Positions 34,090-42,922 of a stretch of DNA of 64,000 bases are shown piece by piece; within the stretch, counting starts at the first letter, position 1, and each line of letters begins with the position of its first letter. The notes beneath the pieces are model-generated. The model saw only the letters and a program-made list of their open reading frames with translations, did not search any database and was not told where the DNA came from. Source of the stretch: Streptomyces sp. CB02366 (GTDB lineage Bacteria; Actinomycetota; Actinomycetes; Streptomycetales; Streptomycetaceae). The position numbers were made by a program, and so were the translations under genes. The DNA is taken from positions 49,702 through 113,701 of the forward strand of contig NZ_LIVT01000006.1 in assembly GCF_001905905.1 (NCBI RefSeq). Reading direction: 5' to 3'.

Positions 34090-36351
34090 GTGGCCGACAG
34101 GAGATGGCGCAGGGCGGGCGGCGCCGTGATACGCGTGATCGCGGTCTGGGCCGTGTCCACCCTCACCATGCTCGCCCTCGCCGGAATCCTGCCCGACTTC
34201 CGGCTCCAGTCCGAGGACGGTGACACCACCACCAGGACGGCCTTCACCGCCGCCTGGGGCGCGGGCGCCTTCGGTCTGCTCTCCGCCCTGGTCTGGCCCG
34301 TCCTCGTGCGGGCCCTGCTCATCGTGCCCGCCCTCGTCCTGGGCGCGCTGGTCTTCTTCCTCAACGGCTCCCTGCTGCTGATAGCGCTGAGCCTCATCCC
34401 GGACGGGCGCGGCGACGCCGCGCCCGAGACGGCGGTCGTCGTCGCCGCCGTGATGTCCGCCGTCGCCTCCGCCACCTCGACCGCCTTCGCCGTCCGCGAC
34501 GACGAGGCGTACCGCCGCCGGCTGTCCCGGCTCGCCTACCGGCGCAGGCGCGGCGGATCGGCGGCCCCGGGCGGACCCGGCCGCGAGGGGCCGCCCGGCA
34601 TCGTCTTCCTCCAGCTCGACGGCGTCGGCCACGACGTGCTGGTCGAGGCGGCCGCCGCCGGGCTCATGCCGACCGTCGCCGACCGGCTCGCGGACTCCGC
34701 CGGCCACCGGCTCACCCCGTGGCGCACCGACTGGTCCAGCCAGACCGGCGCCAGCCAGCTCGCCATCCTGCACGGCAGCAACCACGACGTGCCCGCGTTC
34801 CGCTGGTACGAGAAGGAGACCCGCACCGTCATGGTCTCCAGCCGCCCGGCGAGCGCCCTCGAAATGCAGCGCCGCGCCATCGAGCGCACCCGCGACGGCG
34901 GCCTGCTCACCGTCGACGGCGCGAGCCGCGGCAACCTCTTCAGCGGCGGGGCCGGTGAGCTGGCCCTGGTGCTCTCCATGGCCGCCCGGCGCGGCAGGGG
35001 CCGCCGCTCCCGCGCCGGATACTTCGCCTACTTCTCCGACCCGGCCAACGCCACCCGTACCGCCCTCTCCTTCGTGGCCGAGGTGGCCCGCGAGATCGGC
35101 CAGTCCACCCGGGCCCGCGCCCGCAGGACCGCACCGCGGATCAAGCGCGGCGGTCTCTACCCCTTCATCCGCGCCTTCGCCACCGTCGTGGAGCGCGACG
35201 TGGTCGTCGCCGCCGTCCTCGGCGACATGTTCGCCGGACGCACCGCCGTCTACGCCGACCTCGTCGCCTACGACGAGGTCGCCCACCACTCCGGGCCGCA
35301 CAGCCGCGACGCGGAGAAGGTCCTCGAACGCCTCGACCGCTCCCTCGCCCTGATCGCCAGGATCGCCGACCACACCCCGCGCGCCTACCGGATCGTGCTC
35401 CTCTCCGACCACGGCCAGAGCCCCGGGGAGACCTTCGCGGGGGCGTACGGGCTGACCCTGGAGGACCTGGTCCGGGCGGGCTGCGGGCTGCCCGTGCCCC
35501 GCCGGGCCCAGCGCACCCGCAGCGCCTCCGAGGCCCGCGACGCGGTACGGATCGCGCTGCACCGGCCGGTCGAGGAGCAGGAGGGCGAGCACGCCGCGAA
35601 GCCCTCCGACCCGATCGTCCTGGCCTCGGGGAACCTCGGGCTGATCTCCTTCCCCGACATCGAGGGCCGCGCCTCCCGGGAGCAGATCGACCGCCGCCAC
35701 CCGGCGCTGCTCTCCACGCTCGCCAACCACCCGGGGATCGGCTTCCTCCTCGTCCGCAGCGAGGAGCACGGCTCCGTGGTGCTCGGACCGGGCGGGGCCG
35801 AGGTCCCCGTCGCGGAGCTGACGGACGGGGAGGGGCCGCTCGCCGTGTTCGGCGCCGGCGCGGCCGGCGCCGTACGCCGCACCGACACCTTCCCGCACGT
35901 CGCGGACGTGATGGTCAACTCCATGTACGACCCCGGCACCGGCGCCGTGCACGCCTTCGAGGAGCAGATCGGCTCGCACGGCGGCCTCGGCGGCGAACAG
36001 TCCCGGCCCTTCCTGCTCTGGCCGCGCGGGCTGTCGGATCCGCTCGACATCATGGCCGCGGAGGCCGCGGAAAAGGGCGGGACCGAGGGCGCGCCCGCCC
36101 CGGCGGGCGGCGGGCTGGTCGGCGCGGAGGCCGTGCACCGGGTGCTGACCCGCTGGCTCCAGGAGTCCTCCGGCCCCCAGGTGCCGGTAGGCGCCGAGGA
36201 CTTCGCGGGGACCGACCCGGTGGACGAGCCCTTCCCGCCGCGCCCTCCCACCGAAAGCCTTCCGGTCGCGGACGCCTCGGACGCGACCGGGACGCCGCCT
36301 CCCGGAAGGCCGCGGGCCCCGGCGCCGGACGCCACGGAAACGACGGCCTGA
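34090..36351 (+). CDS. membrane-anchored alkaline phosphatase-superfamily protein with holin-like N-terminus
   Basis: 753 residues from GTG 34090. The first ~140 residues hold four hydrophobic helices (VIAVWAVSTLTMLALAGILP; LLSALVWPVLVRALLIVPALV; FFLNGSLLLIALSLI; a fourth) annotated in databases as holin-like. From about 170 comes the phosphodiesterase/alkaline phosphatase fold: metal Asp in FLQLDGVGHD, nucleophile region SQTGASQ, metal residues in YDEVAHHSGPHS and LLSDHGQSP. A Pro/Ala/Thr tail ends the protein. Likely a surface phosphodiesterase. The start is uncertain; in-frame alternatives exist upstream. Confidence 0.82.
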   Translation: MADRRWRRAGGAVIRVIAVWAVSTLTMLALAGILPDFRLQSEDGDTTTRTAFTAAWGAGAFGLLSALVWPVLVRALLIVPALVLGALVFFLNGSLLLIALSLIPDGRGDAAPETAVVVAAVMSAVASATSTAFAVRDDEAYRRRLSRLAYRRRRGGSAAPGGPGREGPPGIVFLQLDGVGHDVLVEAAAAGLMPTVADRLADSAGHRLTPWRTDWSSQTGASQLAILHGSNHDVPAFRWYEKETRTVMVSSRPASALEMQRRAIERTRDGGLLTVDGASRGNLFSGGAGELALVLSMAARRGRGRRSRAGYFAYFSDPANATRTALSFVAEVAREIGQSTRARARRTAPRIKRGGLYPFIRAFATVVERDVVVAAVLGDMFAGRTAVYADLVAYDEVAHHSGPHSRDAEKVLERLDRSLALIARIADHTPRAYRIVLLSDHGQSPGETFAGAYGLTLEDLVRAGCGLPVPRRAQRTRSASEARDAVRIALHRPVEEQEGEHAAKPSDPIVLASGNLGLISFPDIEGRASREQIDRRHPALLSTLANHPGIGFLLVRSEEHGSVVLGPGGAEVPVAELTDGEGPLAVFGAGAAGAVRRTDTFPHVADVMVNSMYDPGTGAVHAFEEQIGSHGGLGGEQSRPFLLWPRGLSDPLDIMAAEAAEKGGTEGAPAPAGGGLVGAEAVHRVLTRWLQESSGPQVPVGAEDFAGTDPVDEPFPPRPPTESLPVADASDATGTPPPGRPRAPAPDATETTA

Positions 36352-36445
36352 CCCGACGTCCCGCACGTCCGCACGGGCCGCCCGCCGGAGTACGGGCGCC
36401 GGCGGGGCCGGAGCGTTGTCAGTGGCGGGCGGAAGAATGACGGCC

Positions 36446-38581
36446 ATGACGAACTCAGTTGCCGTTCTCGCCGACGCCTCCGCCTACGCCGCCGCGGTGG
36501 AGGAGGCGTCCCTCGCCGCCGCCGCGTACTACGCCACGGGCGAGAGCGCGCTGGACGACGACGCCTACGACCGGTTGGCGCGCGGGATAGCCGCGTACGA
36601 GGCGGACCACCCCGACGAGGTGCTCGCCGCCTCGCCGACGGGCAAGGTCGCGGGCGGGGCGGCGATCGGGGACGTGCCGCACACGGCGCCCATGCTGTCG
36701 CTGGACAACGTGTTCTCGGCCGAGCAGTTCACGACCTGGACCGCGTCGCTGGAGCGGCGCATCGGCAGACCGGTGGCCGCGTGGAGCGTCGAGCCGAAGC
36801 TCGACGGCCTGGCCGTCGCCGCGCGCTACCGCGACGGCCGGTTCGAACGCCTCGTCACCCGCGGCGACGGCCAGGCGGGCGAGGACGTCTCGCACGCGGC
36901 CGCCGCCGTCGTCGGACTGCCCGAGCGGCTGTCCGCCCCGGTCAGCATCGAGGTGCGCGGCGAGATCCTGATGACGAACGAGCAGTTCGAGCGGGGCAAC
37001 GCGATCCGCACGGAGCACGGCGGCGCCCCTTTCGCCAACCCGCGCAGCGGGGCGGCCGGCACCCTGCGCGCCAAGGACCGCGCCTACCGGGTGGAGACGA
37101 CCTTCTTCGCCTACGGCGCGCTGCCGCTCCCCGATTCCGGCGCGTTGGCGCGGACGCTCCCCGAACTGCCCCACAGCGAGGTCCTGTCGTACGTCGCGGA
37201 GCTCGGCGTGCACACGGCGGCGGGCACCGACGTGGCTCCGGTCCTGGCCACCACCGTGGAAGAGGTCCAGGCGCGGGTGGACGCGATAGCCTCCCTGCGC
37301 GCGGCGCTGCCCTTCGGCATCGACGGGATCGTGGTCAAGGCCGACCTGGCGGCCGACCAGCGGGAGGCCGGCTCCGGCAGCCGCGCCCCACGCTGGGCCA
37401 TCGCCTACAAGCTGCCCGCCGTGGAGAAGATCACCCGGTTGCTGGCCGTCGAGTGGAACGTCGGGCGCACGGGCGTCATCGCGCCGCGCGCCGTCCTGGA
37501 GCCCGTGGAGATCGACGGCTCCACCGTCGGCTACGCCACCCTGCACAACCCCGCCGACATCACCCGCCGCGACCTGCGGCTCGGGGACCGGGTCATGGTC
37601 CACAAGGCCGGCGACGTCATCCCGCGCATCGAGGCCCCCGTCGTGCATCTGCGCACCGGGGAGGAGACGCCCGTCGAGTTCCCCGCGAGCTGCCCGCAGT
37701 GCGGTTCCGACATCGACGCGAGCGAGCAGCGCTGGCGCTGCGTCCGGGGCCGCGGCTGCCGACTGGTCGCCTCCGTCTCGTACGCGGCGGGGCGTGATCA
37801 GCTCGACATCGAGGGCCTCGGCTCCACCCGGGTCGTCCAGCTCGTCGAGGCCGGTCTCGTCGCGGACTTCGCGGACCTGTTCACCCTGGAGCGCGCGCAG
37901 TTGCTCGCCCTGGACCGGATGGGCGAGACCTCCACGGACAACCTCCTGGCGGCCATCGAAACGGCCCGCACCCGGCCGCTCTCGCGGGTGTTCTGCGCCC
38001 TGGGCGTACGGGGCACGGGGCGGTCCATGTCGCGTCGTGTGGCGCGGTACTTCGCCACCATGGACCGGATCGTCGCCGCCGACGTCGAAACCCTCCAGCG
38101 GGTCGAGGGCATCGGCAAGGAGAAGGCCGCCATGGTGGTCGCCGAGCTGGCGGAGCTTGCCCCGCTGATCGACAAGCTCGTCGCCGCCGGTGTGAACATG
38201 ACCGAGCCGGGCGCCACCCCGCCCCCGGAGCCCGGAACGGAGACCGGCACGGAGACCCGCACGGACGCCGAGGCCGGAGCGGAAGCCGCCGCGACCGGCG
38301 CGTCCGGCGCCGAGCTGCCCCTGGCGGGCATGACCGTGGTGGTCACGGGCGCGATGTCCGGAGCGCTGGAGAAGCTGACGCGCAACCAGATGAACGAGCT
38401 GATCGAGCGGGCGGGCGGCCGGTCCTCCTCCAGCGTCTCCCGCCGCACCAGCCTGCTGGTCGCCGGGGAGAAGGCGGGGTCCAAGCGCACCAAGGCGGAG
38501 GAGCTGGGCGTGCGGATCGCGGTGCCGGAGGAGTTCGCGGAGCTGGTGGGCGCCTTCCTGACGGCGGACGGGGAGGGCTGA
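36446..38581 (+). CDS. NAD-dependent DNA ligase, divergent LigA paralogue
   Basis: 711 residues with full LigA order: Ia domain, adenylation domain with EPKLDGLAV (Lys118), TRGDGQAGED and DGIVVK, OB fold, Cys4 zinc finger (CPQC to C-x5-C, about 415-435), HhH repeats, a Glu/Thr/Ala-rich insert, and BRCT (about 630-705). In Ia the NMN-site pair Tyr-His is Tyr-Tyr here (AYYATGESALDDDAYDRL), removing a His important for reaction with NAD. Streptomyces keep a standard ligA elsewhere, so this is probably an accessory ligase. ATG 36446 has GGAAG 10 bases upstream; 36437 is an alternative. Confidence 0.9.
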   Translation: MTNSVAVLADASAYAAAVEEASLAAAAYYATGESALDDDAYDRLARGIAAYEADHPDEVLAASPTGKVAGGAAIGDVPHTAPMLSLDNVFSAEQFTTWTASLERRIGRPVAAWSVEPKLDGLAVAARYRDGRFERLVTRGDGQAGEDVSHAAAAVVGLPERLSAPVSIEVRGEILMTNEQFERGNAIRTEHGGAPFANPRSGAAGTLRAKDRAYRVETTFFAYGALPLPDSGALARTLPELPHSEVLSYVAELGVHTAAGTDVAPVLATTVEEVQARVDAIASLRAALPFGIDGIVVKADLAADQREAGSGSRAPRWAIAYKLPAVEKITRLLAVEWNVGRTGVIAPRAVLEPVEIDGSTVGYATLHNPADITRRDLRLGDRVMVHKAGDVIPRIEAPVVHLRTGEETPVEFPASCPQCGSDIDASEQRWRCVRGRGCRLVASVSYAAGRDQLDIEGLGSTRVVQLVEAGLVADFADLFTLERAQLLALDRMGETSTDNLLAAIETARTRPLSRVFCALGVRGTGRSMSRRVARYFATMDRIVAADVETLQRVEGIGKEKAAMVVAELAELAPLIDKLVAAGVNMTEPGATPPPEPGTETGTETRTDAEAGAEAAATGASGAELPLAGMTVVVTGAMSGALEKLTRNQMNELIERAGGRSSSSVSRRTSLLVAGEKAGSKRTKAEELGVRIAVPEEFAELVGAFLTADGEG

Positions 38582-38657
38582 GCCGCGTCTGCCGCGCACG
38601 CGGCGCGGGTGTGCCTGTGAATCACCCGGGAAGTGGCGTTCCACCACCCCGTATTGC

Positions 38658-38686
38658 ATAGTGAGGGCTCGGTCGTGCCTCACTAT
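38658..38686. promoter_or_regulatory. 9-bp perfect inverted repeat before the MreB-like gene
   Basis: ATAGTGAGG (38658-38666) and CCTCACTAT (38678-38686) with an 11-base spacer, 57 bases before the ATG at 38743. Centre-to-centre spacing is 20 bp (two turns) and the half-sites are AT-richer than the surroundings, as expected for an operator. A ligA terminator is the alternative. Confidence 0.5.
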
Positions 38687-38742
38687 CTGTGGCCCGACGG
38701 ATGCGTGGGCGGCCAGGACGGGCCGACCGGGGGTGAGGGACG

Positions 38743-39801
38743 ATGCGTTCTGTGCACGACGGACGGCGACCTGGTCGCGCCGTCTCCTCGTCGTCCTCCG
38801 GTACCGCCGCGGACCGGAGTGCTCCCGTCGCCGCCGTTCTCCCGGCCCTTCGCGTCCCGACGACCTCCGTGCCCGGCGAGCGGCGAGGGCCGCTCCGCCC
38901 GGGTGCGGGCCCCTGGGGGAAGAGCCCCGGGCCGCTTCGTGACGGAAGCGGCGCCGGGGTGTTCGGGGCGGGCCGCACGCCCGGCGGTCTGCGGGCGCGC
39001 CATCAGCGCCAGGGCACGTGGAGCGACGCTCCGGCCGCCCGGGGCCTGGCCCTCGACCTCGGCAGCTCCCGCACCCGGGCCTGGGTGCCCGGGCGGGGGC
39101 TGGTGCTCGACCCGTACGCCGGGACGGGCGCCCACGGGGGCGGCGAACGGCCGGTCCGGCGCGGGCGCATCGTCGACCCCGAGTCCTGCGGCCGGCTGCT
39201 CGGCCGGATCGCCGACGCGGCCCTGGGCCCCGACCGCAGCGACAGCGTCATCGTCCTCAGCCACCCGGTGCTCGCCGGGGCCGAACACCGCTCCGCCGCG
39301 CGCGCCCTGCTCGCCGGGCTGGGGACGACGCGGGTCGTGGTCCTCAGCAGCGCCCGGGCCGCCGCCGCGTACGCCGGACCGAGGGAGGCGGGCCCCCTCC
39401 TCGTCATCGACATGGGCGCCCAGCTGACCGAGGTCACGCTCCTCGTCAACGGCCTGGTCGCCGACGCCCGGCAGGCCGAGAGCGGCCTCGACGACCTCGA
39501 CGGCCTGGACCCGGCGGCGCTGCCCGCCGCCCTCGTCCGTACCGTGCTCGACATGATCACGTCCATGTGGCGGCACGACCGGCACGGTGCGATCCGCGGC
39601 GCCCTGCGCAAGGGCCCGGTGCTCGCGGGCGGCGGCGCGTTGAGCCCCGAGGTCACCGAGTGCATCGCCCGTCGCCTCGGCACCCGGGTGCGGCTGGCCG
39701 ACGACCCCTCGACCACGGTCGTGCGGGGCGCCGGGCAGATCCTCAGTTCCGTGCTGCGCCGTCGGACGGCACCGCCCGAGCACACCGGCCGACCGAGGTG
39801 A
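38743..39801 (+). CDS. short MreB-like actin-fold protein lacking subdomain IIB
   Basis: 352 residues; ATG 38743 behind GGTGAGGGA. After a ~100-residue Ser/Pro/Gly-rich extension comes an actin-type ATPase core: phosphate-1 LALDLGSSRTRAWV, the connecting segment VIVLSHPVLAGAEHRSAARALL, phosphate-2 LLVIDMGAQLTEVTLL and the adenosine loop LAGGGALSPEV. Between phosphate-2 and the adenosine loop only ~65 residues remain where MreB has ~145, so subdomain IIB is missing, and the phosphate-2 GGG is GAQ. It resembles the truncated third MreB-like protein reported in S. coelicolor (SCO6166, from memory). Overlaps the next gene by GTGA. Confidence 0.8.
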   Translation: MRSVHDGRRPGRAVSSSSSGTAADRSAPVAAVLPALRVPTTSVPGERRGPLRPGAGPWGKSPGPLRDGSGAGVFGAGRTPGGLRARHQRQGTWSDAPAARGLALDLGSSRTRAWVPGRGLVLDPYAGTGAHGGGERPVRRGRIVDPESCGRLLGRIADAALGPDRSDSVIVLSHPVLAGAEHRSAARALLAGLGTTRVVVLSSARAAAAYAGPREAGPLLVIDMGAQLTEVTLLVNGLVADARQAESGLDDLDGLDPAALPAALVRTVLDMITSMWRHDRHGAIRGALRKGPVLAGGGALSPEVTECIARRLGTRVRLADDPSTTVVRGAGQILSSVLRRRTAPPEHTGRPR

Positions 39802-40451
39802 CGCCGCACCCGGGGCCGCCCCGGGCCGACGCGTCCCGGCTGCGGTGCCTGCTGGCCGCGCTGCTCCTCACCGTCCTCACCCTGCTCGGCGGCGCCGCCA
39901 CGGCGAGCGGCGCGCCCCCCGCAGCCCTGACCGCCGGGCCCGGCGCCGCCGCGGCGGACCCGGTCCCGTCCGCACCGCCGACCGGCCGCCCCGGGCACCC
40001 CTTCCGGCACCGCGCCGGAGCCGAGAGGGGCCCCGACGCCGGGCACCGCACCGGACCCGGCAGGAACGCCGGCCCCCGGGCCGCCGCCGGGCAGGGCCCG
40101 CGGAAGCCGGACCACGCGCACGCCGCCGCGGCCGGACCGGACGCGGCGGCGCGGGCCGAGCACGAGCACCCCCGGGCGGCCGCCGATCCGGTGCAGACCC
40201 CCCGGGCGGGCTCCGGCCGGGCGTATCTGCTGCTGCACGCCCCGCCGCCCCCGCACGAAGCGCTGCCGCCCGCCGCGCCGGGGCCGACCGTGCCGCGCGG
40301 CGGCGTGCGGCTGCGTGCCGCGGACACCTTCTCCGTACCCGGCTGCCACCGGGGCGCCCTCCCCGGCGTAAGGGGCCCTCCGGGCAGGACCGCCGGTCCC
40401 ACGACCGGCCACCCGTCCTGTACTGCCGATCCGGCGTCGCGTCCTCACTGA
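39798..40451 (+). CDS. predicted secreted Ala/Pro-rich protein coupled to the MreB-like gene
   Basis: 217 residues from GTG 39798, which overlaps the upstream stop. A hydrophobic segment (LLAALLLTVLTLLGG) followed by ATASGA looks like a Sec signal peptide. The remainder is Ala/Pro/Gly/Arg-rich and His-containing, with no recognisable domain and two Cys pairs near the end; it is probably disordered. No family recognised. Position between an actin-like protein and SecDF suggests an envelope role. Coding is supported by the coupled start and signal peptide, but the low-complexity body leaves doubt. Confidence 0.55.
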   Translation: MTPHPGPPRADASRLRCLLAALLLTVLTLLGGAATASGAPPAALTAGPGAAAADPVPSAPPTGRPGHPFRHRAGAERGPDAGHRTGPGRNAGPRAAAGQGPRKPDHAHAAAAGPDAAARAEHEHPRAAADPVQTPRAGSGRAYLLLHAPPPPHEALPPAAPGPTVPRGGVRLRAADTFSVPGCHRGALPGVRGPPGRTAGPTTGHPSCTADPASRPH

Positions 40452-40486
40452 GGTGAGGGCGCTCGACGCCCCACCGGAGGATTTCC

Positions 40487-42823
40487 ATGACTCGCGCCAC
40501 CGCGGTGCGAGCGGTTCTGGCCGTCGCCGTCCTGCTCGCGTCCGTATGCGTCACCCTGACCATGTCGCCCAGACTCGGCCTCGACCTCCAGGGCGGCACC
40601 CGTATCGTGCTCCAGGCCCGGGACACCGCCACGGTGAAGGCGGACCGGGAGACCACCGACCGCACCCTGGAGGTGCTGCGCCAGCGCATCGACTCGCTCG
40701 GCGTCTCCGAACCGACCCTGGCCCGCTCCGGCGAGGACCGGATCATCGTCGAACTGCCCGACGTCCAGGACCCGCGCCAGGCGGCCGAGGTCATCGGCCG
40801 GACGGCGCAGCTCTCCTTCCACGCGGTGGAGGGCCCCGGGGCCGAGGACCCGGGGGCCGAAGGCCCGGACGGGAAGAAGAAGACCCCCGGACCCGACGAG
40901 CTGACCCTCCCCGACGAGCAGGGCCGTTCGCTGGCGCTCGGCCCGCCCCGGCTCTCCGGCGCGGGCGTCGACGACGCCACCGCCGCCTTCGACGCGCAGG
41001 GGGGAGCGGGCTGGACCGTGTCGCTGGAGTTCCGCAAGGACGCCGGCCAGGACTGGAAGAAACTGACCGGCGAGGCCGCCTGCCACCCCGCGGGGGACGA
41101 CCGGCGCAGGGTCGCCATCGTCCTCGACGAGAAGGTCATCTCCTCGCCGCAGGTCGACCCCTCCGTGGGCTGCCGGGTCGGTCTGCCGTCCGGGGCCACC
41201 CAGATCACCGGTTCGTTCAGCGCGGACGAGGCGCGTGACCTGGCGCTGCTCATCAAGGGCGGGGCGCTGCCCGTGCCCGTCGAGATCGTCGAGCAGCGGA
41301 CCGTCGGCCCCACGCTCGGTGCGGCGGCCATCGAGGCGAGCGCGCAGGCGGCCCTCATCGGGGCGGCCGCCACCGCTCTCTTCATCACCCTCGTCTACCG
41401 CCTCTTCGGCGCGCTGGCCGCCGTGGCGCTGGGCGCGTACGGGCTGATCTCCTACGCGGCGCTCGTCGCCCTCGGCGTCACGCTGACCCTTCCCGGGCTG
41501 GCCGGTTTCGTCCTGGCGATCGGGATGGCGGTCGACGCGAACGTCCTGGTCTTCGAACGGACCAGGGAGGAGTGCGCAGAGCGGCCCAAACGCTCCCTGC
41601 GCTCCGCGCTGACCACCGGCTTCCAGAAGGCGTGGAGTGCGGTGGCCGACTCCAACGCGACCACGCTCATCGCCGCCGGACTGCTTTTCTTCCTGGGCTC
41701 GGGCCCGGTCAAGGGCTTCGGCGTGACGCTCGCCATCGGGGTGGTCGCCTCGATGTTCTCCGCCCTGGTCATCGCCCGCGCGCTCACCGAGCTCGCCGCG
41801 AAATCCCGCTTCGTCAGCGACTACCGGGGCGTCAACGGCATCGGGCGCCCCGGGGCCGTACGGACGTGGCTGGTCCGCAAGGACCCGCGGCTGTTCCGCA
41901 GGCCGATGCGCTGGCTCGTCGTCTCGGCGGCGCTGGTCGCCGTCGCGGTGGCCGGGATCGTGGTGCGCGGCGTCGATCTGGGCGTCGAGTTCACCGGTGG
42001 CCGGCTGGTCGAGTACTCCACCAGCCGCCCGGTCGACGTCGAGACGGCCCGGGACACGCTCGCCGCCGCCGGGTTCAAGGACGCCGAGGTCACCACCGCG
42101 GGCGACGGCGACCTGTCCGTACGCACCGGGAAGCTCGACAACGACGGCGAACACGCCCTGCGGGCCGCGCTCGCAGAGAAGGGGGGCGAGACGACGAAGG
42201 TGCGCGACGAGCTGATCGGCCCCAGTCTCGGCGACGAACTGCGGCGCAACGCGCTGATCGCCCTGGGGCTCGCGGTGGCGGTGCAGCTGGCCTACCTCGC
42301 GGTCCGGTTCCGCTGGACGTTCGCGGTGGCGTGCGTCGTGGCGATGGTGCACGACGTGATCCTCGTGGTGGGGGCGTTCGCCTGGCTGGGGCGGCCGGTG
42401 GACGGCATCTTCCTGGCGGCCCTCCTCACCGTCATCGGCTACTCGGTCAACGACTCGGTGGTGGTCTTCGACCGGGTACGGGAACTGTGGGGCGCCAACC
42501 GGCGGACACCGCTGGACACCATCGCCCGCCGGGCGGTCCTCCAGACCGTCCCGCGTACGGTGAACACCGGCATGGGGGCCCTCTTCATCCTGGCCGCCCT
42601 CGCCGTGCTGGGCGGCGATTCGCTGGCCGACTTCGCCATCGCCCTGCTCATCGGCATCGTGGTCGGCACCTGGTCCTCGGTGTTCACCGCCGTACCCGGG
42701 GCCCTCGCCCTGGAGCGGAGCACCACGGCCCCGCCGCCCGCACCGGGGAAGGGGAAGGGAGTCTCCCGCGGAAAGGCCCCCACGGCCCGCCGCGACCCGC
42801 TCGACAACGGGGCGCGCGTCTGA
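40487..42823 (+). CDS. secDF: SecD-SecF fused protein translocase subunit
   Basis: 778 residues, ATG 40487 behind CCGGAGG. The SecD half shows one helix, GLDLQGGTRIVLQ (periplasmic P1 start), the QRIDSLGVSEP region and helices 2-6 containing FVLAIGMAVDANVLVFER. The SecF half begins near 460 with GVDLGVEFTGGRLVEYS and ends with the GYSVNDSVVVFDRVRE and FADFAIALLIGIVVGTWSS helices. The complex uses the proton gradient to pull exported proteins out of SecYEG. Streptomyces usually also have separate secD and secF genes, so this is the extra fused copy (SCO6160 type). Confidence 0.95.
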   Translation: MTRATAVRAVLAVAVLLASVCVTLTMSPRLGLDLQGGTRIVLQARDTATVKADRETTDRTLEVLRQRIDSLGVSEPTLARSGEDRIIVELPDVQDPRQAAEVIGRTAQLSFHAVEGPGAEDPGAEGPDGKKKTPGPDELTLPDEQGRSLALGPPRLSGAGVDDATAAFDAQGGAGWTVSLEFRKDAGQDWKKLTGEAACHPAGDDRRRVAIVLDEKVISSPQVDPSVGCRVGLPSGATQITGSFSADEARDLALLIKGGALPVPVEIVEQRTVGPTLGAAAIEASAQAALIGAAATALFITLVYRLFGALAAVALGAYGLISYAALVALGVTLTLPGLAGFVLAIGMAVDANVLVFERTREECAERPKRSLRSALTTGFQKAWSAVADSNATTLIAAGLLFFLGSGPVKGFGVTLAIGVVASMFSALVIARALTELAAKSRFVSDYRGVNGIGRPGAVRTWLVRKDPRLFRRPMRWLVVSAALVAVAVAGIVVRGVDLGVEFTGGRLVEYSTSRPVDVETARDTLAAAGFKDAEVTTAGDGDLSVRTGKLDNDGEHALRAALAEKGGETTKVRDELIGPSLGDELRRNALIALGLAVAVQLAYLAVRFRWTFAVACVVAMVHDVILVVGAFAWLGRPVDGIFLAALLTVIGYSVNDSVVVFDRVRELWGANRRTPLDTIARRAVLQTVPRTVNTGMGALFILAALAVLGGDSLADFAIALLIGIVVGTWSSVFTAVPGALALERSTTAPPPAPGKGKGVSRGKAPTARRDPLDNGARV

Positions 42824-42846
42824 GGCGCGCCGTCCCCGTCGCCCGG

Positions 42847-42886
42847 CGGGGGCCCTCGACGACCGAGGCGGTCGTGAGGGCCCCCG
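42847..42886. terminator. strong hairpin between convergent secDF and regulator genes
   Basis: CGGGGGCCCTC (42847-42857) pairs with GAGGGCCCCCG (42876-42886), and inside them ACGACC pairs with GGTCGT after a 1-base bulge, giving a ~17-bp stem with a 5-base loop. It serves both converging genes. Confidence 0.8.
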
Positions 42887-42922
42887 TCCCGGCTCCGGGC
42901 CGCGTCCGCCACCGGGCCGGCG

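Noticed and set aside
34090..34520. Holin-like N-terminus as evidence of a prophage
   Set aside because: It is fused to a phosphatase and no phage structural, lysis or integration genes occur in the window.
32365..36447. A 1360-codon minus-strand open frame covering the phosphatase gene
   Set aside because: Only its last 216 codons (DedA) are a real protein; the remainder is antisense to the phosphatase gene and the end of the metallo-hydrolase.
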